NCBI GenBank assembly: GCA_023014335.1
Contig: JAECYW010000008.1
Location: 744,001 to 808,000, forward strand
From: Galerina marginata
Taxonomy: Eukaryota > Basidiomycota > Agaricomycetes > Agaricales > Galerinaceae
Length of the DNA: 64,000 nt
Direction of reading: 5' to 3'
The notes below the pieces were generated by a model. The model did not search any database and had not been told where the DNA came from. It saw only the letters and a list, made by a program, of their open reading frames with translations. Shown here piece by piece: positions 1 to 10,130 of the stretch. Each line of letters opens with the position of its first letter. Position 1 is the stretch's first letter. A program made the translations under genes and the position numbers.

Positions 1-629
1 CATACATCAAGATCGTGTTCCTATAGGAGTTTTTAATCCAAATAACGTTCGTTAAACTGAACCGAGTACCTGTGCGGCTGTCAATACTTCCTGTACCGCA
101 GACTCTACACTGAATCTTCTCAGGAATCCATTCTTAGTCTCCGGGTGGTCGCTGGTTAGAACTTGTTGATCACAAGAAACAAGACATAGGAATAGTGTCC
201 AGGTCAACAGCTGGAGAGGTATTGAGGGCATGGAAAGGGGTGGAGAAGTCAGACGACAGTGGATTCTGAAGTTTAAGAGGTCGTGTGCCAGGAAAACCTC
301 AATGGGAATGTGGCTTATGTCAGCAGCCCTCCTTGTTCCGCCGGCCCGCCGTGATCCCACCCAATCAAAATGTGGTGCGGAGAATACGCTTCTCAAGAAA
401 CTATTTGTGTTATCAGGTGGCGCGCATTAACTTTGAACAGAACAGAATCCGTTATCTCGCAGGATATGGCGTTTCACAAGCGGAACCTGCGCATAAATTG
501 CGCATTCGAAACTTCTGGCTAACACAAGACTCCTCAAGCGGTTCTCACTCCGACTCGAAATGGAAGTACCTCATTGAAAACGATCTGACTCGGAAAATGG
601 GTGTTGAAGGTAAGAATGAATACTCGAGC
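1..629. other. no supported gene
   Basis: Only short open frames without recognisable motifs or consistent splice structure are seen here. No repeat or RNA gene was noticed. It is the left flank of the small inverted-repeat element that begins at 636. Confidence 0.4.
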
Positions 630-635
630 TCATTC

Positions 636-935
636 CAGCTGGATGCAAAAACCTAGGACCACTACGAAATCCGAGCTCGTGCGCCTATGTTTGTATAAAC
701 AACCGCGTTTGGTAGCCAGAAAGGTCATGCCTCCAAATGCCTCGCCCCGTAAGTCCTCTTTTGGTTGTGCGTCAGGGCAACAACCCCACCAAAAATGGAG
801 CCCAGTAGTAGTTTTGGAGCGGTTGCCACTGCTCGCGATCAAATGACGCGTTCAGGCTACCAATGCGGTTGTTTATACAAACATAGGCGCATGCGCTTGA
901 ATTTCGAAGGGGTCCTAGGATTTTGCATCCAGCTG
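636..935. mobile_element. MITE-like element of 300 bp with long inverted ends
   Basis: The two ends are inverted copies of each other over roughly 80 bp. Both begin with CAGCTGGATGCAAAA read inward, and the left arm (636-717) and right arm (855-935) match with few differences; the middle spacer is about 137 bp. The hexamer TCATTC stands directly outside both ends (630-635 and 936-941), which looks like a target-site duplication. No open frame of interest lies inside, so it would be non-autonomous. Because CAGCTG is itself palindromic, the exact border between terminus and target duplication could move by a few bases. The superfamily is not assigned. Confidence 0.7.
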
Positions 936-941
936 TCATTC

Positions 942-2217
942 AAGAATCATTCAGGCAAATCACAGTTCAAATTGTTCAATGCCAACTCGTCCGAGCCTCC
1001 TTTGAAACGGATAAGGTCTTTTCGGGAGAAAAAATTCAGACTGGTCAGAGGCACCAAATTAGCAGAAAGAACTTGAAGCAGCAGGAAGCTTAAGGCAGAT
1101 GATGGGTGTCTGGGCCTACTTATCACTGGAGGCAATATGTTCGGAGTTTTCTAACTGATACCAGATAATCGGAAAGTTTCTCGCGTCTAACGTTTGGAAC
1201 GATGTCAATGACTTCCGTTATCTTGGAAGATACATCGCACGGCGATCTGATTGGTCGACACAGTATCTACCTTCAGCTAATTTCCATCCTGGCTTGCTTG
1301 CTTCCTTTGCTGGACCTCACTCCATTCCTCCAGTGTCACGATGTCCCCATCCGTCCGGATCGTCTACACACTAAAGAGCCCAGATGATTCGTTTCAACCG
1401 TCTTGGTCTCGGCTAATGTCTTGTTTTCATTCTAGTGATATGCACACCTACCTTCTTTGAACGCCTCGGAACATTCAAAAATGTGCTGTACTGCCTACTG
1501 ATTTGATGGTTGGATTGCGGGATAGGCCTGCTTGTGAGCTGAATGGATCGTTTTGAGAGATACTAAGAAAAGTAAGCATGCATTCATAGCTTCGAAGAAT
1601 ATTATCTGCTGAACTTGTTCCTTATCCAAAGTAATGTCTCGATACCCGAGTCATATTCGCGAACGTTATTTTTGTATCTGATTTATGATATTTGTGAAGA
1701 ATTGGATGGAAGAAGACGTCCCCGGTACGCTTAGCTGACTTACTGTAGCTTGAAGGAATGTTCACAAGTCAATTCACCTTGTATTAGTGGCTTGCTGCAC
1801 TGTTCGAAGATGGCTTGACTATGCAACAAGGTTAGTATACCTTCGTTCACTCAGAGATGACTGACTTAAGAGATATCTATTACCCTCATGCGACTGCAAA
1901 GCATCAGTACTGTTTGTAAAATTGTTCCGACCACGCTGGTCGGCGCAGAGCTATCGACTCCTGGGGGTCTTTAAATGCGTCTTCCCATGTTTCTCAGACT
2001 TGTTTAAACATCTCGCGTCGTGTCGGAGAGTCCATTTGAGGTGAACTATTATTTAAAAGGAAGGCTGGTATACCCCCGCTTCCTTAAATGCTACTTTCTT
2101 ACCTCAGTGTCTGCAACTTCGTCTTCCGAAGAAGAGCTAGTATTAAGGCAGTGCTAAAACCTATGGAAACCTATGGAAACCATAGAGAAACAGCAGACCT
2201 ACGTAGATATGGCTAAA
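942..2217. other. intergenic, no supported gene
   Basis: No open frame with a recognisable domain or a convincing exon chain was found on either strand. The segment lies downstream of the minus-strand GTPase gene that ends at 2218. A short direct duplication of CTATGGAAAC occurs at about 2160-2180. Confidence 0.4.
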
Positions 2218-3127
2218 CTAATGACGAAAACTGGTTTGGCTCATGAAAAACCAAAAAAATCTTTTGAACTTCAACCAGAAAGGGTTCCTCGGCTGACTTT
2301 TGTGTAATTCCGCCCCGGCCAGAGTCTCTGGAAGCGGCAATTTCTTGTCAACCAACTCTTTTTGGATCAGAAGTACACGCTCTTGTTGAGTTTTACCGGA
2401 AAGAATTGTATGGATAAACTCCCAAGCTGATTCGTGTGTGTCGTGAAAGCGGCGAACTACCGCTCCTTTATCCATAAGTGGCTTCCAAAATTCGGATTGC
2501 GCTTGCATGTCGCGGTCCTCAGAACCTGGAACGTTGAAAGCCCATTTGGTGGTTCCAAGGACGACATGGTGAAGGACATCATCCCCGCACATGTTTCGAA
2601 AAATACGGAGATTACGTTTGGCAGCGCTCGTGAAGCGGGGCGCGGTGATATCATGAAGGTAAATGACTCCTCCGATCGTCGCTCCATCCTGGTAACTGTG
2701 AATTTCGGTGAGTATTGAAATCAACGTTATTCAAACCAAGGCGACATACGACTTTTTGAGCCAAGTAGCAATCTTTTCTAAAATCGGAAAATCGACTTCA
2801 GGCGTATCATCGAAACCCGGGGTGTCGACAAGCACGATCCGACGACCTGGATACTTCTTGCTTGTTACAAAGCCCAGACCGACGTCGACAGTGCAAGATG
2901 TCAAACCTCTGCCAACTTCCATGACTTCTTCTTGAAGGACGGCGTTTATGAACTATAGTCATCAGAAACATGTGAGTGCTGGATGTTTCCCGCGTCCGAC
3001 ACACATACGGAGCTTTTTCCTGCGCCTGTCTCGCCCATGACACTAAGTTCGGAAATCAGGATCGAGAAACTCAAAGGAAAAAGAGACAGCTCACGCACGG
3101 AATTAGGATGTCCCCTCTACTTGTCAT
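2218..3127 (-). CDS. AIG1-like P-loop GTPase, single G domain
   Basis: Predicted 247-residue protein from four exons: 3127-3099, 3042-3009, 2952-2750 and 2695-2218. All splice junctions keep frame. The very short first exons place the P-loop GETGAGKS at residues 13-20. The switch-II motif DTPGF is at 64-68, a GGVIYLHDI strand at 97-105, and a G4-like LGTTK at 135-139 replaces the NKxD of Ras-type GTPases, as is usual in AIG1/GIMAP-like and related septin-class G domains. The C-terminus is basic and aromatic (FWLKFKRFFWFF) and could form a membrane-binding amphipathic tail; that is inference. The gene lies in the left copy of a segmental duplication whose right copy holds the gene at 5579-6615. 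GTP binding is very likely; the biological role is unknown. Confidence 0.8.
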
Positions 3128-3816
3128 TGTTATCCGAAAGTTCAGAGAATAAAGTGTTTCCGTTTAACGTGGCCAGTGGGCGTATTTAAAGGCGGCCGTT
3201 TGCTTCATAGGAAACAGCAAGTTTCTTGTCTCCTTGAAAACGTATGGAAAGGCAATAAGTCGGCTCTATAATGCATGCAGTCCACGATGCACTCGACGGT
3301 TGGCCCGGAGGTTATTGCTTGAGAGCCTCTGCAATGTTTCTCGGTTTTGGTGGCAACATCCCCAAATGGTTCATCAGGAGGACAAATACCCTGCGCGTGT
3401 TTGTCGTGTCCACGACTATTCAGCATGTTTTGACATTTTCTTCACGATCGGGCCAAAGCCACGTCTCCTCGAGTGGTCGACACTCATTCGATAATGTCCG
3501 TTCCAAAAGATTGACCTTTTCCCTGTTCGGTCGTTTCATTGGAAGAAATCGATAAGCCGCTCTATCAGGCGAAGCATCTTCAATGTGATAGCTACGTGGG
3601 TTTTGATGATACCTGCCAGAGTCGATACTAGAGTAGGCCTCATGAACGTGCAAAGCACTGTGATTGCGTCCCATGCAGCATGCCTCCCCGTCACGTTAGG
3701 AGAATGAGGCTGAAGCGTTTCGATCTGATCGAAGTCGCCCTATTTTCTGCAAATGTAAGGCTGTCCAGGCCATAAAGGTTGTAAGCGCAGTGACGGACGA
3801 CTGACTTCACAGACGA
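2218..3816. repeat. left copy of a GTPase-containing segmental duplication
   Basis: From the stop codon of the GTPase gene through its start and about 690 bp of upstream sequence, this stretch matches 5579-7287 in the same orientation. Shared blocks outside the coding part include a CTTGTCTCC...AAAACGTAT block (around 3220-3243 and 6721-6742), a GAGGTTATTGCTTGA-like block (around 3307 and 6801) and a GCAGTGACxG block (about 3787 and 7259). So promoter and upstream DNA were copied with the gene. Identity is clearly below 100 percent, so the duplication is not recent. Confidence 0.7.
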
Positions 3817-3985
3817 GGGTAGGTTGACGACTCATTATGCCCCGAAAATAAGACCTGCAAATTTAAGCGTCTTGCGTTGGGTCAGACGGTCGCTTGGTGC
3901 CTGAAGCGAACCGATAAAAAGAAGGTTAGCATTCCTTTATTTCCTTAGAAGATCCTTATTTACCCCGTTGGCCACCTTCAAAGTT
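3128..3985. other. upstream region of the first GTPase gene
   Basis: No gene is supported. The first 690 bp belong to the segmental duplication and likely include the promoter of the minus-strand GTPase gene; a TATTTAAA-like element lies at about 3182-3189, some 60 bp upstream of the start codon. The remainder leads to the 545-bp inverted-repeat element. Confidence 0.4.
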
Positions 3986-4530
3986 CAAGGGGGACCCCCA
4001 CTACCCTCGTTTCGTTGCCATCAAAACTCATGGGGTCCGTACATGCCCTTGGGGTCCATTTCAATATTGGGTAGGAATTGATCGCGTTCGATAATTGTAG
4101 GCAAAATTCGAGTTAGCTTTCACTGTCAAACTCCTCATCTAAATACGATATACCATGCTTTGCGACTTTGAACTGGAACGTCTTCTCGATGCTGCAGTCG
4201 ATGATTGTGAAAAAAGCGGATGCTGCCCGCTACCTGTTTCCTAATGTTGGCCTCAAATCCCATCTTGAGTCGTTCACTGTAGCCTCACATGAGCTCAGGA
4301 CCCTAATTTTTTATTACATAAGACATTCTTTTACTGAGCTTTTGTTTTACGCGCTTTTTTTGATGAGTCTGTCGCTAACTTGCGCTTTATCTGCCAGAGC
4401 GTATGCGCGAGATAAGATGGGCAAGCTGACTAAGAACTACCCAATATAGGAATGGACCCCGAGACCCCATGAGTTTTGATGGCAACGAAACGAGGTGGCC
4501 TCACCGGATTTTGCCGGTGGGTCCCCCTTG
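3986..4530. mobile_element. 545-bp element with long terminal inverted repeats
   Basis: The termini CAAGGGGGACCC and GGGTCCCCCTTG are perfect inverses. Inward of them a second block of inverted homology includes TTTCGTTGCCATCAAAACTC (about 4009-4028) and its inverse (about 4473-4492), and continues to ATATTGGGTAG on the left and its inverse near 4440. Each arm is about 90 bp. No clear target-site duplication is visible at the ends. One open frame inside (4168-4449) encodes 93 residues with a hydrophobic stretch but nothing I recognise. It behaves like a MITE or foldback element; superfamily unknown. Confidence 0.65.
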
Positions 4531-5348
4531 ATTACAGTCTTTTTTCATTTGCTTACCTCGTTTTTGACAAGCGTGTCGCCCACCATAACCCATACCATCA
4601 ATCTTCCTGTGCTCCAGATATGACGACGATACCAACACTATACAAGCGGGTTTTGACAATCGGAAATGGAGATTCAAAGCAACGCTGCCGATAAGTCTTC
4701 CTCTGAGGCCAATTCCCACTGAAACAAAATTTGGTTACGAAACGAAACGTTCGGGTTGTCTCCTCTCTACTTTCGAGTCGCTGCCTTTCCCCTTGCTGGT
4801 TGAGCACTGGTGCAACATCTTTGTTAGCCAGTGAGGGCTAGTTTCCTCAAATGCATTAGTAGGATGACGAGAGGAGACGGATGTGCTCACTCACCTCGGG
4901 TCGCTGTCCTGCAATCCTTTGTTAACTTTCTTCGTCTCTCAGTAGCTTCTCGCGAGCTTGCTAGCTAAGGTGACGGCAGCCAGAGTGACGTGCACTGAGA
5001 TTGAGGTGGGCTTTGATGACACTTGGATGACACCTGGAGCCTGAGGTGTTTGCTGTTGTAGGACCTAGGTATACTAGACTTTGGTTGGCCGTGGCAGATG
5101 GAAGGGCAGCAACGACGGATGTGCACAGAACTACAAGTCATTCGGAATAAGTACTGAGTAAATCTGAGTACGAGCTGAGCGTGGAGGTGAATTATTTAAA
5201 GAAAGCAAGGAAACCAGGCATTCCACCAGCACATATTTCTGATGACTCGGACACTCAAAAACAAGGGAGAAGCGAAAATTTGTATAACTAAAGACGACCT
5301 ATGCATAAACGGCCAAAGCCTTCAGTAAAAGGTGGCCCTCCCTTCTTT
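4531..5348. other. intergenic, no supported gene
   Basis: Short frames only, no recognisable motif. The region lies between the 545-bp inverted-repeat element and the smaller inverted repeat at 5349-5554. Confidence 0.4.
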
Positions 5349-5554
5349 ACAGCTAAATTCAAAACGTTAGACCAGCTCGGTTCCTGTTCCTCTTCAGAGT
5401 TTCGAGCGGAGCTGAAGCCTTTGGCCAATAGGAACATAGATGCTGCTGATCCTATCACCGGCATGCCTTTTTCGGTTTAGACTCGCAGCACAAACAAATA
5501 AAGTGCTATGCTGGAACGCGAGCCGAGCTGGTCTAACGTTTTGAATTTAGCTGT
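5349..5554. repeat. perfect 32-bp inverted repeat, 206 bp overall
   Basis: The 32 bases at 5349-5380 are the exact reverse complement of 5523-5554. Outside the perfect arms the similarity continues imperfectly for about 15-20 bases (AGGTGGCCCTCC on the left; GGAGGGCCTCACCT on the right), ending a few bases from the stop codon of the GTPase gene at 5579. The 142-bp spacer holds no reading frame of interest. It could be a small MITE that supplies the 3' end of the GTPase transcript, or a strong hairpin in that transcript. No clear target duplication was found. Confidence 0.7.
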
Positions 5555-5578
5555 ATTTCGGAGGGCCTCACCTATAAC

Positions 5579-6615
5579 CTAAAAGCCGAAGAATTTCTTG
5601 AACTTACGTGAGAGAGGGATCTTCAATTTCTTGAGCTGAGTCATCAAGAGGTTTATTTTCTCTCGAGCTTCTTGTTGCACCTGCGCATCTTCATCACCCC
5701 CTCCACCGAAGCGTTGTATTTTCTTCTGAATTGCAATCACCTCTTGTAGAGTATAACGTAACTCCGTCGCGGCCTGAGTCTCTGGAAGCGTCAATTTCTT
5801 GTCAACCAACTCTCTCTGGATCAGAAGGATCCTTCCGTTTAGCTCTTGTTGACGCATACGGGAAAGAATTATTTCGACGAATTCGCAAGCTGATTCGTAT
5901 GTGTCGCCAAAGCGGATAACTTTAGCCCCATTATCCTTAAGTGGCTTCCAAAAGTCGGAGTCCAGCTGCTCGTGGCGGCGGACAGAATCTGGAACATTGA
6001 GAGCCCATTTGGTGGTTCCAAGGACGACATGCTGAAGGACATCCTCCCCACACATGTTTCGAAACATATGGAGATTACGTTTGGCAGTGCCCGTGAAGCG
6101 AGGGGCGGTGATATCGTGAAGGTAAATGACTCCTCCCATCGTCGCGCCATCCTGGTAACTGTGAATTAACCATGAGTATTGACATCAATAACTCAATGTT
6201 ATTGAAATCGAGACGACTTACGCCTTTTTCAGCCAGGTAGCAATCCTTTCTAAAATCGCAAAATCGACTGCATGTGTATCATCGAAACCGGGGGTGTCAA
6301 CGAGCACAATCCGATGATCAGGATACGTGTCGCTTTTTACATAGCCAAAACCGAGTTCGACAGTGCAGGATGCCAAATCCCTGCCAATCGTCATTTGGTC
6401 GTTTTGAAGGGCGGTGTTTATGAACTATAGTCACCGGAAATAGGTGAGCGTGCTAGTGCCGGATGTTTACCGCGTTCGACACACTTACGAAGCTCTTTCC
6501 AGCCCCAGTCGCGCCCATGACACTAAGTTTGGAAATCAGGTCGAAACATTCAAGGGAAAAAGAGATAGCTCACGCACGGAATTACGATGTCCATGTTTTT
6601 CCTTTTGCTCTTCAT
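5579..6615 (-). CDS. AIG1-like P-loop GTPase, single G domain, coiled tail
   Basis: Predicted 284-residue protein from exons 6615-6578, 6522-6489, 6424-6222 and 6158-5579; frame is kept at every join and the three introns sit at the same positions and phases as in the paralogue at 2218-3127. Motifs: P-loop GATGAGKS, switch II DTPGF, GGVIYLHDI and G4-like LGTTKW. Compared with the paralogue it has a longer C-terminus rich in Glu, Gln and Lys (likely coiled coil) that ends in a basic aromatic stretch, KFKKFFGF. Its start faces the start of the two-domain gene at 7528 across a 912-bp shared upstream region. Likely a GTP-binding protein; role and partner unknown. Confidence 0.8.
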
Positions 6616-7287
6616 TGTTTCTCGAAAGTCCAGAAAATGGAGTGCTTGCGTTTCGATGGTGGCTAATGGGCGGTATTTAAATAAAGGGAGCCGTTCGTTC
6701 TATACTATGAAACAGTAAGCCTCTTGTCTCCCTCAAAACGTATAGAAAGGTGACGATTCGGATCTATAACGCATCCAATCCACGATGCAGTTGCCGCTGG
6801 AGGCTATTGCTTGAAGGCCTTTGCAAGTTTCTTGCTGATGGCAACATACCCTCAAGGAGATCCGATTTACCTGTGCGTGTTTTTGGTCACCACGACTTTT
6901 CAACGTGTAAAGCAGCGTCTCTTCGAATCGTCGACATTCATCCGATACTGTCCGGTCCGAAGGTTGATCAGATTGTCCTGTTTTAAGTTGAGTCCTCTAA
7001 TTGAAGACGAAGTCATAGAAGAAACCAGCCACTCTATTATGCGCAGCGTCTTCGGTTTTATAGCGACTGGAGATTCAAATGAATCCACTAGAATCGATGG
7101 GCGTCTGAATCACAAGCATGCAGGGTTGCTGTGCGACTGCCAGCCATGCCTCCTCATCGTGTTAACACGATGAGGCTTAAACGTTCCGATCCGATATCTG
7201 ATTAAGACTGCCAAATATCCGTGGACTTAAGGCTGTCTCGGCCATGGTAACTGTAGGCGCAGTGACAGGCAGCTTTGCAGGCCGGTG
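5579..7287. repeat. right copy of the GTPase-containing segmental duplication
   Basis: Counterpart of 2218-3816 in the same orientation. It carries the gene at 5579-6615 plus about 670 bp of upstream sequence. The copies have diverged by substitutions and small indels, for example a longer third intron (63 versus 54 nt) and an extended C-terminus. Confidence 0.7.
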
Positions 7288-7527
7288 AAATTCCTATGCT
7301 GTTCCGTCAGTGCCGCAAGTCAAAAGCAAGGTGACAACAAAGGTTTTGTCGGTATCGGAGACTCGCTACCGAAACACTCCAGCCTTTTCTTTGAGGACTG
7401 TCGCTCGTCCTCGCCCAGCAGTCGCCCAGGGCTTGCAAATACGAAATTACAAGTTGTAACCATAACCTCGCCTTTCAAACTACAAGAGGAGTCCCTCTAT
7501 ATCGTTTTTCTCCAGCTCCAAGCAAGA
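6616..7527. promoter_or_regulatory. divergent intergenic region between two GTPase genes
   Basis: The minus-strand GTPase starts at 6615 and the plus-strand two-domain GTPase starts at 7528, so this 912-bp stretch must hold both promoters. A TATTTAAATA-like element is at about 6673-6682, some 60 bp upstream of the minus-strand start. Most of the left part is also present upstream of the gene at 2218-3127, through the segmental duplication. No gene is supported inside. Confidence 0.45.
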
Positions 7528-9110
7528 ATGTCGACTGAGAAGACTGAGATATTGATCCTGTGGGGGAGCCTTGTCTAATTCCGTGAAAATATCGGAACTT
7601 ACTCTTGAAAGTAGTGTCATTGGGCTTACTGGTGCAGGGAAAAGTCACGTACGTACAACAGATTTGGATGCGAATTTTCGACGACTAAATTCATCTTCTC
7701 TTAGTTCATCAACACTGCCCACGGCGCACAGAAAGTGGCAGTTGGCAAAGGTTTGAGTCCTTGCACCGATGAAGTCGACGTGAGCTATGTGGATGCCCCA
7801 AATAAATACCAGCAGTATCGGATAGGGCTCGTTGATACTCCGGGTTTTGACGCTATAGTAAGAGGAGATGACTTTAAAATCTTGAAAAGGATTACAGCCT
7901 GGCTAAAACAGTCGTGCGTCCCCTCAAAGTCTTGCAAAGCTTTATCTTCTCAAGGCGGAAACAGATATAAGAGGGGAGCGAAATTGGGGGGAGTCATTTA
8001 TCTTCACGACATCAAATCTTCTCGTTTCGATGGTGCAGCGCGTCGGAATTTGCAGCTATTCCAGGATATGTGGAAAAAAGACTTCCCAAATGTCCCTGTT
8101 GTCCTTGGGACCACCAAAGGAGCCTACGCAGGTCCATCTTCGGAGTATCTGGGCGAACTAGTGAAGGAAGTCTGGAAACCACTCATTGATAAAGGAGCCC
8201 ATATTTTTTCCTTTGACAACTCTTACGAATCGGCTTGGACATTTATCGACGCTATTCTTTCTAAGATTCAGAAAACTGAAATCTTGATCCTGTGCGTGGG
8301 TTTGTCAATTCCCTCGAATTTATCGAAGCTTATTCCAGAAATTAGCGTCATGGGGGCTACCGGTGTAGGGAAAAGCTACGTACGTATGACAGATGTAGAT
8401 GCGAATTATTGCTAACCAAATTCTTTCACAGTTCATAAACACTGTCCTTAAAGCAAAGAAAATGGCAGTTAGCGGAGACTTAAATTCTTGCACCAATAAT
8501 GTCGACATCGGCTATGTGGATACCCTCGATGGATACCCGCATTATCGAATAGCGCTCGTTGATACTCCAGGTTTTAACGATACAGAAAGAGAGGACTATG
8601 AAATTCTGGAAAGGATTACGGAATGGTTGCAAAAGTCGTGCGTCATCTCAAAATTTACCAAGCTTTATTTTCTCAAGGGAAAACAGATATCAGCAGGGAG
8701 CGAAACTTGGGGGAGTCATTTATCTTCATGACATTACAGCTCCTCGTTTCGCCGGCTCAGCGCGTCGGAATCTCCACAGCTTCTGGGTTATGTGGGGGCA
8801 ATGCGTCCCTATCGTCCTTGGGACAACCAAAGGAGACCTCCCAGTTCCAGGTTCTATGGAGCGTCTGAGCGACCTGGTGAACAACCTGAAATATTGGAAA
8901 CCGCTGATTGATAAGGGAGCCCAAGTTTTTTCCTTCGACAACTCCTATGAATCGGCTTGTAGATTCATCAACGCGATTCTTTCTGGGGGGAACCTAGACT
9001 CTTTGCCTCAGCCCATCCCCCAGATTCATGAGCGTGTACAGAAAAAGGTTGCCGCACGCTTACCCCACAACATAGTCAAGGCATTTCGGAAGCTCTTTCG
9101 CTTTGTTTAA
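7528..9110 (+). CDS. AIG1-like GTPase with two fused G domains
   Basis: Predicted 421-residue protein from exons 7528-7559, 7615-7648, 7705-7913, 7965-8291, 8346-8379, 8432-8637 and 8687-9110. Exon 4 runs straight from the end of domain 1 into KTEILIL, the same peptide that begins the protein, and splices into a second P-loop. Each domain has its own set: GLTGAGKS, DTPGF and LGTTKG in the first; GATGVGKS, DTPGF and LGTTKG in the second. The equivalent introns sit at identical phases in both halves, so the whole four-exon unit was duplicated inside the gene. The C-terminus again ends basic and aromatic (FRKLFRFV). The first donor is GTGGGG, weaker than the GTGCGT of the paralogues. Role unknown; two G domains in one chain could allow internal dimerisation (inference). 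Confidence 0.75.
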
Positions 9111-9518
9111 GCCCCCTTTTTGCTTATGAAATACTTTCTTGATCATCTTTCCTTATCTTCCCGTTTCTGCACTTGGCAAGTGTAGGTTAGTGCTATTACT
9201 TACATCACATAAATTAGTCCTGCTCATTTGAAGATTAGTTTATAGTAACAATGATCATTGGAGTACTTGGTTCAGACGGAAATTAGTCCATAACAACTAG
9301 CTTTGTGAGCCATTGTTTTGCATGGCATTTACGAGCCCATTTCCTCTTTTAATTTCTATGCTGAAACAAATTACTGGAGTTGTTTGATTTCTTCTACAAT
9401 ATGACATGTTTGGAGGATTGGTGAATTACACCGAGTGTCATGTATTCAAGCATTATCTATAACTACAAGGCTATACTACACTGCTATCGTGATTGACCTA
9501 TGATTTTGGAACCAAACG
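9111..9518. other. intergenic, A/T-rich, no supported gene
   Basis: Downstream flank of the two-domain GTPase gene. Nothing recognisable was seen on either strand. Confidence 0.4.
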
Positions 9519-10130
9519 GCCGCAGCAGGGTTACCTCGCATGCCAATTGCCACAGGTGGGCTCAACGAGGCAGGGTAGGGTGACCGTGAGGTTCAAAACG
9601 GCGGCGAAAGGGTCAGAAAATGTGTATGAAACCGGGGAGGGGGGTGGTGCGGCCATTGAAGTCTCTGCTCCCCATTTACGAAACAGGTTGGCATGAGGAG
9701 TTGGTGAGCGGGTGTGAGTTACGAAACACGTTGGCGGTTGGAGCGAAACAATGGGAAAACAAGGTCGCGGGAGGCCCGACGCATGGGCATCAGGTCCTGT
9801 ATACAAAACAGGATGGAGGGGGGTGTGCGGTGCAAACCGCGTTGGCGATCAGTGCGAAACGACGGGAGCATGAAGCCCCCAGAACTCCTGTTTGCGAATG
9901 GGTTGGTGTCGGGAGTTGGGGGGTGGGTGCGAAACGGTTTCGCAATGATGTCAGAGGGCAGGCAACGATGGGAGGGAAAGGCCACCGAGGGCCTGACGCA
10001 TGGGCACCGGGTCCTTTGCCAAACGGATGCGCGCCAGTGGGCATTGGCTGCCAGTGATTGCGAATGGGCGCCACGGGAGTTCCAGCGCAAAGGTACTGGG
10101 CGTCGTCTGCGAAACGGCTGACCGTAAGGA
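9519..10130 (+). repeat. G-rich degenerate repeat tract
   Basis: The plus strand is strikingly G-rich and repeats variants of GCGAAACGG and GTTGGC. A longer unit recurs about 217 bp apart: GCATGGGCATCAGGTCCT (about 9780) and GCATGGGCACCGGGTCCT (about 9998), with similar context on both sides. Several frames stay open across it on both strands, which is expected for such biased sequence and is not evidence for a gene. It may be a decayed minisatellite or part of an old element. Confidence 0.5.

Noticed and set aside
2434..2718. Plus-strand frame of 94 codons over the first GTPase gene
   Set aside because: It is the antisense shadow of the conserved GGVIYLHDI exon; the minus strand carries the P-loop and switch motifs.
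9519..10130. Overlapping open frames up to 145 codons
   Set aside because: They stay open in several frames on both strands because of skewed composition; no motif, no splice structure.
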